64,000 nt of DNA from Ignavibacteriales bacterium. Its GTDB lineage: Bacteria; Bacteroidota; Ignavibacteria; Ignavibacteriales; Ignavibacteriaceae. The notes under the pieces were generated by a model. It was not told where the DNA came from and did not search any database. It saw only the letters and a list, made by a program, of their open reading frames with translations. Each line of letters opens with the position of its first letter. Position 1 is the first letter of the stretch. This document shows positions 27,730-36,236 of the stretch, piece after piece. The translations under genes and the position numbers were made by a program. The DNA is taken from NCBI GenBank assembly GCA_015709675.1, contig CP054182.1, positions 558,001-622,000 of the forward strand, read 5' to 3'.

Positions 27730-29199
27730 TCATCCACGCTTATTCTTCAGCGCATGATGATACAGTTCCTTGTATGTTCGCGCGGAATTCTCCCAGGAGA
27801 AATCCTTCAGCATACCGTTAAGGATTATTTTATTCCATAAATCTTTGTCATAATACGCATCCACCGCGCGGCGTACGGTTGAAACCAGCGCGTAGGGAGT
27901 GTAGTCATTGAAGGTGAATCCGGTTCCGTCATAGTTACCGCTATAATAGAGCTCATGCCAGTCCTTCACTGTATCCGCCAGACCGCCGGTCTTGCGGACA
28001 ACGGGAACGGTGCCATATTTCAGACTGTATATCTGATTCAGTCCGCATGGCTCATAGTATGACGGCATCAGGAATATATCAGCGGCCGCCTCAATCAGAT
28101 GAGAAAGATCATTATTAAATCCGATATAACTGAATACTTTCTGCGGATATACATAGGAAAGGGAGCGGAATAAATCTTCAAACTCATCTTCACCGGTACC
28201 GAGCACTGCCCACTGCACATCAAGCTGCATCAGTTCATTAATCCCCCTTGCTATCAGATCAAACCCCTTCTGCGAAACCATTCTGCTCACGATCCCGATC
28301 AGAGGAACATTCTCCCGGTAAGGAAGATGTACCGATTCAAGCAGGAACTTCTTGTTTGCTTCTTTTCCGCTCATGTCTGACAGGGAGTAGTGGAACGGCA
28401 GGTGTTTGTCCGTCGCCGGATTCCACACATGATAATCCACTCCGTTAAGAATTCCCCAGAAGTCGTTAATGCGGTGGCGGAGAACTCCTTCAAGCCCGGC
28501 GCCAAACTCGGAGGTGGTTATTTCGTGAGCGTATGTATAGCTTACGGTATTAATTGCATCAGCATACATCAGTCCCGCTTTCAGAAAACTGATATTGCCC
28601 CATACTTCAATCGAACTATTCTGATAAAACAGCTCCGGCCTGATTTCTGCTTTCTCAACGGTATGTTTGCCAAAACGCCCCTGATAGGCAATATTATGTA
28701 TGGTCATAACCGTGGCAACTCCGTCAAAAAAACGGTCCCAGTTATAATTATCTTTCAGATAAAGCGGAATCAGACCTGTCTGCCAGTCATTGCAGTGAAT
28801 CACATCCGGTTTCCACTGCAGCCGCTGAAGGGATTCCAGCACACCCTTGCAGAGCATAATAAAACGTTCATCCTCATCCCGGTCATTTGTGTAAATGGTT
28901 GAGCGGTTATAGTAATGAGGGCAGTCCAGAAAATAGACATCCACTTCTGAATCGGGCATTATGGAGTGGAAAACATTAACTTTGTGGACGGTTCCGTTAA
29001 CGCGGATCGGCATTTCGCCTATGGGGTAGCAGTAATCAAGATCGTATTTGGAATGGTCAATTGTGGCATATTTTGGCAGGAAAACCTTGACATCAAAACC
29101 CTGTTTTTTAAGAATCTTGGGCAGGGCGCCAAGAACATCCCCAAGTCCCCCGGTTTTTGCGTAAGGAAAAACCTCCGCGGATGCAAACGCAATCCTCAT
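27730..29199 (-). CDS. glgA: Glycogen (starch) synthase, GT5
   Basis: 489 residues. Adds glucose from ADP-glucose to alpha-1,4-glucan. The N-terminal ADP-glucose site KTGGLGDVLGALP and the C-terminal GT-B motif PSYYEPCGLNQIYSLKYGTVPVV with a second KTGGLADTV are intact. Length is normal. No other glycogen genes are beside it. Upstream (29261-29297) lies a minus-strand terminator-like hairpin that would insulate it. Confidence 0.96.
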   Translation of the reverse strand: MRIAFASAEVFPYAKTGGLGDVLGALPKILKKQGFDVKVFLPKYATIDHSKYDLDYCYPIGEMPIRVNGTVHKVNVFHSIMPDSEVDVYFLDCPHYYNRSTIYTNDRDEDERFIMLCKGVLESLQRLQWKPDVIHCNDWQTGLIPLYLKDNYNWDRFFDGVATVMTIHNIAYQGRFGKHTVEKAEIRPELFYQNSSIEVWGNISFLKAGLMYADAINTVSYTYAHEITTSEFGAGLEGVLRHRINDFWGILNGVDYHVWNPATDKHLPFHYSLSDMSGKEANKKFLLESVHLPYRENVPLIGIVSRMVSQKGFDLIARGINELMQLDVQWAVLGTGEDEFEDLFRSLSYVYPQKVFSYIGFNNDLSHLIEAAADIFLMPSYYEPCGLNQIYSLKYGTVPVVRKTGGLADTVKDWHELYYSGNYDGTGFTFNDYTPYALVSTVRRAVDAYYDKDLWNKIILNGMLKDFSWENSARTYKELYHHALKNKRG

Positions 29200-29260
29200 A
29201 ATCTCTTATCCGTCTGACAAAAATTCAAAATAAGGGGCAATTTACAACGGCAGTGGGAGA

Positions 29261-29297
29261 CTAAAAAGCAAAAAAACAGCCGGCCGGTTAAGGCCGG
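29261..29297 (-). terminator. Terminator-like hairpin on the minus strand
   Basis: Arms CCGGCC (29280-29285) and GGCCGG (29292-29297) with loop GGTTAA; read on the minus strand they are followed by CTGTTTTTTTGCTTTTT. It would stop minus-strand transcription about 60 bases before glgA. Nothing gene-like was found in the rest of 29200-29474. Confidence 0.6.
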
Positions 29298-29474
29298 AGA
29301 GGGTGTCTGCCGCGGGCGCCGGACCATATATATTGCCTGTTCCGATGTTCGCCGGCCGGAAAACAAATCAAAAAACCGCTGATACAGTGAATTTTCCGCT
29401 TATTCAGTTCTGCATGATTAGGGGGATACCGGGTTCTATTTTTGCACCGTCAAATATTATTATCAAAGGAACAG

Positions 29475-29939
29475 ATGAAACAGATCAGAATGTATGTGTT
29501 AACCGTAATTTTTTCGACAGCGGTTTTTTTCAGCGGATGCGGCAAGGATCCCGCCCCCTCAGCACCGGCCGAACTGCCTGTCCGGACTGAGGTGCAGTTC
29601 GGTCTCTTTACCGGAAATACGTTTACCGACACCATATATAACAGCGCCGCCCTCTCCGTAACGCTGTTTATCAATAAATCACCCAAGAGCAATCCGGGTC
29701 AGACCATTCCGCTTTTTGACACCACGCTCACCATAACCGACATGAAGCAGCTGCCCGCTCTGGCACAGTCCTTCTTACTCACCAGAAGTTCCGGTGATAT
29801 ATACAGTTCATCGGAGATTCTGCGCGCAGGATATTCATTCCGCTATACGGTTCTGGGATACGTGATGCAGTATGGTACGTTTGAAGAAATTCCGGCCGGA
29901 ACTGTTACCAAAATGGTTACCGTACCTCTTCATCTCTGA
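29475..29939 (+). CDS. Putative lipoprotein, beta-rich
   Basis: 154 residues. ATG 29475 has AAAGGA five bases upstream and begins a lipoprotein signal (MKQIRMYVLTVIFSTAVFFSGC, lipobox FSGC). The mature part is Thr/Ser-rich and beta-like (DTIYNSAALSVTLFINKSP, YSFRYTVLGYVMQYGTFEEI). No family recognised. A longer frame to 29303 is rejected as its codons before the signal show no coding character. Confidence 0.7.
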   Translation: MKQIRMYVLTVIFSTAVFFSGCGKDPAPSAPAELPVRTEVQFGLFTGNTFTDTIYNSAALSVTLFINKSPKSNPGQTIPLFDTTLTITDMKQLPALAQSFLLTRSSGDIYSSSEILRAGYSFRYTVLGYVMQYGTFEEIPAGTVTKMVTVPLHL

Positions 29940-29971
29940 TGAAGTAATTCGTAATCAGGAGGGGACAGATA

Positions 29972-31150
29972 TCAAAGTGTTACCCCTGCGCGCAAAAGAA
30001 CAACCACTGCATTATTCAGTTTTTCTGATGCGCTGCCGGGGTTAATTATATACTGCACATCAGGCTGAATAAAAACCTGTTCACTCAGCGAAATTCTCCA
30101 TGCTAGTTCCAGAATGCTTTCGCTGATGGAATCCTCTGCACCGGCTGAAAAAGTATTCGCGAAACCGAAAGACAGAATATCATCCGGGCGTGCGGCCATA
30201 AGTCCGGCAATAGTTATTCCCCCTCCCAGATACGAAAATGACCGGGCGGATAACCGGGTATTTACCGCACCCTGCAAAAATACCCCTGCCGCAGTGCCAC
30301 CCTGTGATGCATATATATTCTGGTCGGCTATCAGATAGACCGAGGATGTATTCCTGAACCCTTCTGCCTCATCCTCATGTCTTGATGAAGTATGATAGAA
30401 GTACCCTGCTTTAACGGACAAGCCTCCGCCATTTTCCGGTGAAACATAGTGGAGTTCGCTGACAGATGTATATCCGTCCTGTTTTGAAAGTTTCCAGTTA
30501 AGGTTGAAGCGTTTGTTTTCATAATCATCCGGGCATCCGTCATAAATTGCAGTCTGAATATGGAATGATTCGCTTATCCGGTGCTGTACCGCGGCTCCGA
30601 GAGTTGTATGCGGAAATATCGGCATTAAAGCAAGACCCGCAAGGGGAGCCGGTACCCCAAACGTGCTGTTAATGAGCAAACCGGCGTTATCACTGACCAG
30701 AAATTCCTTATTTAAATCCTGCAGGCCGGCGGTTATAATGGTACTGCCGAAACGGTGCTGATACCAGAGTTCGTGGATATATATTAACTTTCCCGCTTCA
30801 ATATTTGAGAGTCCGTGAAAATCCCCCGTCAGGCTTCCGGCGGGAGTTCCCCCTAAGGTCATTGCGGCGTTCACAAAAAATCTGCCCTCTTTCCAGAGAG
30901 ATGCATAATCGGGATTAATCATCAGACGCAGATTTGCCATCCCCAGGTGTTCGTTTCCCTTTTGCAGCCCCCCGCATAAGTTGGAAACAAATTCGTGCGC
31001 ATAGGAGAGCTCATGCTGAAACGCGGAAGGTGCCTCCCCGCTCGTCTGGGGGGAGAGGGGACTTATCATACTTAAAGAAAGAATAATGATGAGATAACCG
31101 GGAAGAAAAGGATGTAATTGGGTAAGTCTGAAAATGAATTTCTTTTTCAT
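29972..31150 (-). CDS. Carbohydrate-selective porin, OprB type
   Basis: 392 residues. Long signal peptide (Lys-rich start, hydrophobic GYLIIILSLSMISPLSPQ). The mature protein alternates in a beta-barrel pattern, with hallmarks of the OprB family: ELWYQHRFGSTIITAGLQD, NSTFGVPAPLAGLALMP, and the C-terminal strands IQPDVQYIINPGS and VVLLRAGVTL. It is an outer-membrane pore for sugars or other small solutes. It faces mfd across a 410-bp gap. Confidence 0.85.
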   Translation of the reverse strand: MKKKFIFRLTQLHPFLPGYLIIILSLSMISPLSPQTSGEAPSAFQHELSYAHEFVSNLCGGLQKGNEHLGMANLRLMINPDYASLWKEGRFFVNAAMTLGGTPAGSLTGDFHGLSNIEAGKLIYIHELWYQHRFGSTIITAGLQDLNKEFLVSDNAGLLINSTFGVPAPLAGLALMPIFPHTTLGAAVQHRISESFHIQTAIYDGCPDDYENKRFNLNWKLSKQDGYTSVSELHYVSPENGGGLSVKAGYFYHTSSRHEDEAEGFRNTSSVYLIADQNIYASQGGTAAGVFLQGAVNTRLSARSFSYLGGGITIAGLMAARPDDILSFGFANTFSAGAEDSISESILELAWRISLSEQVFIQPDVQYIINPGSASEKLNNAVVVLLRAGVTL

Positions 31151-31560
31151 GCAAACTGTCAGGGATATGATTGATGCGGAGAGGGGAGCCGGCTGTTCCG
31201 GATACAGAATATCTGAATCACAACATTTTGCCCTTGTCCTGCCGCGCCGGGTATTTCGAGCCCACAGGCCGGTACGGAGACATTACGAGAGAGGAACCAC
31301 GGGGAAGAGGAAAAAACGGCCATTCTCATCTTAATTATTGTCAGATTTTCTATAACATTTACCTTAAATTTAATTATTATTAAGATTAAATCCAAATAAA
31401 GGGTAGGCGGAAATATTCATTCATTATCTTAAACTTGGAGATTTGTAGCTCATGAGCATCCGTTATTAGCTTTACTTTTTGAAATAGTAACCAGTTTCAC
31501 ATTTCTTACTTCACAATTCATAATTCATCATTAGTTTTGTATCGCATTTTATAGAAATTT
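31151..31560. other. 410-bp intergenic interval between porin and mfd
   Basis: The half next to the porin (31151-31320) is GC-richer, holds no convincing ORF and would be the porin's 5' leader; no riboswitch class was recognised. The half next to mfd is AT-rich with TAATTCATAATTCATC-type units and the candidate mfd promoter. Confidence 0.5.
31532..31539 (+). promoter_or_regulatory. Candidate -7 box (TAGTTTTG) of mfd
   Basis: TAGTTTTG matches TAnnTTTG, 21 bases before the mfd ATG. The -33 element is not clear. Confidence 0.4.
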
Positions 31561-34500
31561 ATGATTCCCGGATTCAGCAAAGCTCTTTCCCCCGTTAAGC
31601 AGATTACCTCTCAAATTGCTCATAAACCGGATAAATTTGTCCGCATATCACCTATGTTTGGTGCAGCACGTTCACTGTTCCTCAGGCAGGCAGCATTACA
31701 GTTTGGTCACATTCTGGTACTGCTTCCCGATGCTCAGGCGGTGGCTGAGTCAGCAACCGAAATGCGGCTTTCAGACCCTGCCCGCCCGGTGATGGAGATT
31801 CCTTCAATTAAACCTGACGAACTGAGAGAAAAAATCACCTCGCTTCAGTCCCTGGAGCGGTGCGTTATCTATGCCGTATATGATATTCTTTTTTCCGGAG
31901 TGCCCGACAAAAAGCATCATGAGGAAAATCTCCTCCGCATCTCCATGGATGATAATCCCGGCTACGAGGGAATGGGTGAATACTTCAATCACTTTGTATA
32001 TACGCGCCAGAAGTTTGTGGAAAACAAAGGCGAATTCTCGCGCCGCGGAGCTATTATTGATTTCTGGTCATGGAGTGAAAACAGCCCAGTGCGCATTGAG
32101 TTTGACGGTGATTTCATCGAGTCCATCCGCTACTTTGATCCTGAATCTCAGCGCTCAACCAGCAATGCAGAAATGGTCACCCTTGCGGGTCCTCTTGATG
32201 AAGATACAAATGTTCCCCTGATTCCATTTACCGAGTATCTTTCTAACCCGCTCATTCTTCTCAGAAGCGAGGAACTTGCACAGGTGCATCCTGATCTGAC
32301 AGTCTCTGATTCTTCACGCCAGACGAGCGTTGTCTTTGATGAAGATACCGATATCCCCGTGGAAACCGTTACGGCAAGCGCGGCGGATCCGATTTCGCAG
32401 CAGGAGTTCAGCATTCTTAAACCCGAGGATATCTTCGGCTCCTTCAGCGGGAAAATCCTTATTGAAGAACCTTTCACCGGAGACCGCATTGAATCCGGCC
32501 TGAAGCCCGCCCCCGCTGTTCACTCGAATTATAAAACCCTTGCTCTTGTTATCAGTGAATATATACAAAAGAATTATTCCGTAGTTATCAGTGCCGAAAA
32601 TGACATTCAGAAAGGACGGCTTGAGGATATCATCACCGGCCTACATGAAGATTTTGAATCGCTGCTTGATGAAGGGAAAATAAAGATTATCACCTGGCCG
32701 GTTAAGGCAGGATTTGTATCACAGGAGGATAACCTTCTGCTGATGACCGATTATGAAATTTTCGGGAAGCCCTACCGCACAAAAGTCAGTTCAAAGCAGC
32801 TTAAGAAAAAAGGAAAGAGCAAAGATCTTTCCACGCTTGTGCTCGGTGACTATGTTGTTCACGAGGATTATGGCATTGCCCGCTATCAGGGACTTGAGAC
32901 CATTAAGATTGGCGACGCAGAGTTTGAAGCAATAAAGCTGATATATAAAAACGGCGGTACCGTTTATGTGAATCTGAACTACCTGAACAAGGTAAAAAAA
33001 TATTCAGCTTCAGAAGGTGCTGTTCCGCAGCTTTCAACCCTCGGCGGCACTGACTGGGTAAGCGCAAAGAAGAAAGCAAAGAAGCGGATCAAAGAAGCCG
33101 CCCGCGAACTGATTCTCCTCTACGCACGCAGAAAAGCATCCAAAGGTTATTCCTTCAGCGCTGATACTATCTGGCAGAACGAACTTGAAGCATCGTTTAT
33201 ATACGAAGATACACCTGACCAGTCCAAAGTCACTGATGAAGTGAAAAACGACATGATGGGGGAAAGCCCGATGGACCGCCTCGTTTGCGGCGATGTTGGC
33301 TTCGGGAAAACGGAAATCGCTGTCCGGGCAGCTTTCAAGGCGGTGCAGGATCAGAAGCAGGTTGCTGTATTGGTCCCCACCACTATTCTGGCCGAGCAGC
33401 ATTTTAACACCTTCCGTGACCGGCTGCAGCAGTTTCCCGTCCGCGTTGAACAGATGAGCCGATTTATGACCAGACAGCAGAATACCGCAGTGGTTAAGGG
33501 ACTCAAAGAAGGTGTTGTTGATATTGTCATAGGAACACACCGCATTCTCTCCAAGGATGTTGAGTTTAAGGATCTCGGTCTGCTCATCATTGATGAAGAG
33601 CACCGTTTCGGCGTTGTGGCAAAGGACAAACTGAAGTTGGTAAAAGCAAATCTGGACACTCTTACACTTACAGCAACCCCCATACCGCGCACACTGAATC
33701 TTTCACTGCTCGGGGCCCGCGATCTGTCACTGGTTACCACGCCCCCTCCGAACCGTCAGCCGATATATACCAAAATTGAGGTCTTTGATATTCACAGGAT
33801 TAAAGAGTGGGTGAATCACGAACTAAGCCGCGGAGGGCAGGTATATATCGTTCACGACCGCGTCCGCTCCATAGAAAACTTTGCCGCCTACCTTTTGCGC
33901 TATATGCCCGAGCTGAAGATAGGCATAGCACACGGTCAGATGAAACCGGCTGACCTTGAGGATGTCATCCATAAATTCCTCAATCGTGAGTATAAAGTCC
34001 TGATCTCAACCAAGATTATCGAAAGCGGTATTGACATCCCTAATGTGAACACCATGATTGTGAACCGGGCAGACCGTTTCGGGCTGGCCGAACTGCACCA
34101 GCTCCGCGGCCGCGTGGGGCGCTCTGACCGGCAGGCGTATGCCTATTTTCTTGTTCCCTCCAAAGAAGCGCTTAATGGCAAGTCGCTTAAACGGCTGCAG
34201 GCCATCGAGGAATATTCGGATATCGGAGCGGGATTCAACCTTGCCATGCGCGATCTTGAAATACGCGGTGCTGGGAACCTGCTCGGCACTGAACAGTCCG
34301 GAACAATCAATGATGTCGGCTTTGATCTATATATAAAGCTGATCAACGAAGCGGTAGAAGAGCTCAAAGCAGAAGAGTTCCGCGAAGTATTTAAAGACCT
34401 GCCTAAGGAGGAGAGGCGGTCAGACCCCGCTGTTGAAACATGGTTTGAAATCGGCATTCCCCATCACTATATGCCGGAGCAGAATGAGCGGTTATATTTT

Positions 34501-34911
34501 TATACCGGACTTTTCTCGGTTAAAACAGAAGAAGAACTGCGCGAGTATGAGCAGGAGTTTATTGACCGTTTCGGCAAGACTCCGGTCATGGTTAACAGGC
34601 TGCTTGCATGCGCGCTGCTAAAGCTGCGAGCATCAGAAGTATTGTTTGAGCGGATTAATATTCAGCGCAAGGTTATTGTAATCACTCTCCCGAAAGGAAA
34701 GGATGAGTTCTACGAGGGACAGTTCACTCTGCTGATGCAGTATGTTAACTCCCTTACCGATGAACGCTGCACCTTTAAGCAGGATAAGGAAATTTTGAAA
34801 CTTATCATTGAAAACCGATTCGAAACCCCCGAGCGCAGCATTGATTTTCTGATGAAGTTTGTCGGCGACACAAAAGCATTGTATTCTCCAAAAACTTCAA
34901 CTGCAGAATAA
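31561..34911 (+). CDS. mfd: Transcription-repair coupling factor
   Basis: 1116 residues, typical Mfd length. It removes RNA polymerase stalled at lesions and recruits UvrA. In order: UvrB-homology N-domain (about 1-300), the RNA-polymerase-interacting domain (DYVVHEDYGIARYQG, about 425), SF2 helicase with Walker A GDVGFGKTE (about 576), DEEH (about 677), TATPIPRTL and QLRGRVGRSDRQAYAYF, then the C-terminal TRCF domain. Complete. It complements uvrA at the window's edge in the same pathway although the genes are 31 kb apart. Confidence 0.97.
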   Translation: MIPGFSKALSPVKQITSQIAHKPDKFVRISPMFGAARSLFLRQAALQFGHILVLLPDAQAVAESATEMRLSDPARPVMEIPSIKPDELREKITSLQSLERCVIYAVYDILFSGVPDKKHHEENLLRISMDDNPGYEGMGEYFNHFVYTRQKFVENKGEFSRRGAIIDFWSWSENSPVRIEFDGDFIESIRYFDPESQRSTSNAEMVTLAGPLDEDTNVPLIPFTEYLSNPLILLRSEELAQVHPDLTVSDSSRQTSVVFDEDTDIPVETVTASAADPISQQEFSILKPEDIFGSFSGKILIEEPFTGDRIESGLKPAPAVHSNYKTLALVISEYIQKNYSVVISAENDIQKGRLEDIITGLHEDFESLLDEGKIKIITWPVKAGFVSQEDNLLLMTDYEIFGKPYRTKVSSKQLKKKGKSKDLSTLVLGDYVVHEDYGIARYQGLETIKIGDAEFEAIKLIYKNGGTVYVNLNYLNKVKKYSASEGAVPQLSTLGGTDWVSAKKKAKKRIKEAARELILLYARRKASKGYSFSADTIWQNELEASFIYEDTPDQSKVTDEVKNDMMGESPMDRLVCGDVGFGKTEIAVRAAFKAVQDQKQVAVLVPTTILAEQHFNTFRDRLQQFPVRVEQMSRFMTRQQNTAVVKGLKEGVVDIVIGTHRILSKDVEFKDLGLLIIDEEHRFGVVAKDKLKLVKANLDTLTLTATPIPRTLNLSLLGARDLSLVTTPPPNRQPIYTKIEVFDIHRIKEWVNHELSRGGQVYIVHDRVRSIENFAAYLLRYMPELKIGIAHGQMKPADLEDVIHKFLNREYKVLISTKIIESGIDIPNVNTMIVNRADRFGLAELHQLRGRVGRSDRQAYAYFLVPSKEALNGKSLKRLQAIEEYSDIGAGFNLAMRDLEIRGAGNLLGTEQSGTINDVGFDLYIKLINEAVEELKAEEFREVFKDLPKEERRSDPAVETWFEIGIPHHYMPEQNERLYFYTGLFSVKTEEELREYEQEFIDRFGKTPVMVNRLLACALLKLRASEVLFERINIQRKVIVITLPKGKDEFYEGQFTLLMQYVNSLTDERCTFKQDKEILKLIIENRFETPERSIDFLMKFVGDTKALYSPKTSTAE

Positions 34912-34913
34912 AA

Positions 34914-34942
34914 TTGTTTTTACTGCCATTAATTTATATTTG
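34914..34942 (+). promoter_or_regulatory. Bacteroidota-type promoter (TTG-N18-TATATTTG)
   Basis: TTG at 34914-34916 and TATATTTG at 34935-34942 are separated by 18 bases, close to the consensus TTG-N19-TAnnTTTG. It lies 29 bases before the ATG of the unrecognised gene, so that gene has its own promoter despite following mfd closely. Confidence 0.6.
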
Positions 34943-34971
34943 ATTTCAACTATGAACTACACCGGAGCATA

Positions 34972-36189
34972 ATGACCGAGGAAATGAAGCGTGCAGTTTT
35001 AACTGCAATTGTACCAAGCGGAGCATTTAATAACTGGAATGAAGAAACTATTAACCTGTATCTTGAAGAGTTCAGGAATAAAGGAGCAGAAATTCCGAAG
35101 AATATTGACAAAGACCTTATTAAGGAGCATATACTAAACTGGGTGGAATGGTTTGATGATGACCTGACCCTGTTTAAGAGATACAACAAACTGTTTGAAT
35201 CAACCAGAGTAAAAGTTATCAGTTTGTCTGAATTGGGAGAAGCGGGTGAAAAGATCTTACGGGCCACGGGCAAAAAGTTTGTGCCGGTTCCCTACGACCC
35301 TGTATCTGCCGGAACATGGGAAGAGCCTGCATTAGTATACGCCGAGGAGTTAAAAGAGCACTATGAGTTTTGGTTTGCCATAAAAGGGAACAAGGAAGTT
35401 TCGCACGCAATTGAGGGAAATGAACTAAGCAACGAAATCCGGACTCAATTAATCGAACAGGTTAAATTGAAGAATCTTGATTTTAAGCATCTTGACAAAA
35501 TTGTGGTAAAGTATTTCAGCAGTTCAAGAATCATTAACATCGTAAAGATTGATAAAAATGAGGAGCGTATTTCCTTTGCCACAGATATTCCCGCGGTTTC
35601 CAATCCCGAAATTGAAAACAGTAAAAAAACGCGCGCTGAAGAAAGAATATACTATGTTCAGGATAAAATTATTGATCATCTCGGTCTGAAAGAAGAGCGA
35701 AATGAATTAAAATCCGACTGGAGCAGGGGTGTGCTGGTTAATCAGGAAACCGTTAAAAACATCACAAAACTGGCAACTGATGAGGTTTTAATTATCCCTC
35801 ACAAACATGAAAGAAGCTTCGAAGAAATTGACGGGCTGAGTGAAAAAAACATAAACATCGGAAGCAGTTTAACGCTAAACGCAGTCAAAAGAGCAGCTAA
35901 ACAATATTTTGATAAAGAGGGGACCTTCAGGAATTTCTTTAATGAGTATTCACATTTTGACCTGTCTGAGGGGAGAATTGAACAGGAAGTTTCCGCAATT
36001 GAGGATATTCAGCTCTCAGCAAAAGGATTTTATATCTGCCTGCTTGATGAAGAGGGACATATAGAGGTTAACAGAATTGATGTGAATTCTACTCTGGCTG
36101 TTCTGAAAGTTACAACCGCAAAAGGGGGCAAAAGAGTAGAAGCAGTAACCAGACAACTGAACGCGATATTTTCAAAACAAATTTCCTGA
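34972..36189 (+). CDS. Unrecognised 405-residue protein, AT-richer than its neighbours
   Basis: No family recognised. The protein is charged and soluble, without signal peptide or membrane helices, and looks mainly alpha/beta: an N-terminal helical part (residues 1-130, with LKRYNKLFESTRVKV), a middle alpha/beta part (YEFWFAIKGNKEVSHAIEG, VKYFSSSRIINIVKIDK) and a C-terminal part (IGSSLTLNAVKRAAKQYF, GFYICLLDEEGHIEVNRIDV). Codon use is more AT-rich than around it, and the TATATA hexamer frequent in other genes is absent, suggesting recent arrival. ATG has GGAG seven bases upstream. It sits alone between mfd and lpdA with its own promoter and a REP palindrome right after the stop. Confidence 0.75.
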   Translation: MTEEMKRAVLTAIVPSGAFNNWNEETINLYLEEFRNKGAEIPKNIDKDLIKEHILNWVEWFDDDLTLFKRYNKLFESTRVKVISLSELGEAGEKILRATGKKFVPVPYDPVSAGTWEEPALVYAEELKEHYEFWFAIKGNKEVSHAIEGNELSNEIRTQLIEQVKLKNLDFKHLDKIVVKYFSSSRIINIVKIDKNEERISFATDIPAVSNPEIENSKKTRAEERIYYVQDKIIDHLGLKEERNELKSDWSRGVLVNQETVKNITKLATDEVLIIPHKHERSFEEIDGLSEKNINIGSSLTLNAVKRAAKQYFDKEGTFRNFFNEYSHFDLSEGRIEQEVSAIEDIQLSAKGFYICLLDEEGHIEVNRIDVNSTLAVLKVTTAKGGKRVEAVTRQLNAIFSKQIS

Positions 36190-36193
36190 TTTA

Positions 36194-36221
36194 GTAGAGA
36201 CGATGCATGCATCGTCTCTAC
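36194..36221. repeat. Solitary REP palindrome, same family as the RAYT arrays
   Basis: A perfect 28-bp palindrome: ends GTAGAGAC/GTCTCTAC as in the arrays at 656-1573, but the centre is GATGCATGCATC. It lies five bases after the stop of the unrecognised gene and 16 bases before the 3' end of lpdA, in a convergent gap. Confidence 0.8.
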
Positions 36222-36236
36222 AAATCATAATATATA

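Noticed and set aside
29303-29474. Upstream extension or separate ORF before the lipoprotein
   Set aside because: No coding character; the lipoprotein signal begins at 29475 with a good AAAGGA site.
31240-31275. tRNA-like GGTATTTCGAGCCC segment
   Set aside because: Resembles a T-arm by eye but no matching acceptor or anticodon stems surround it.
31159-31395. Minus-strand ORF in the porin leader
   Set aside because: No family resemblance and no ribosome-binding site; more likely leader sequence.
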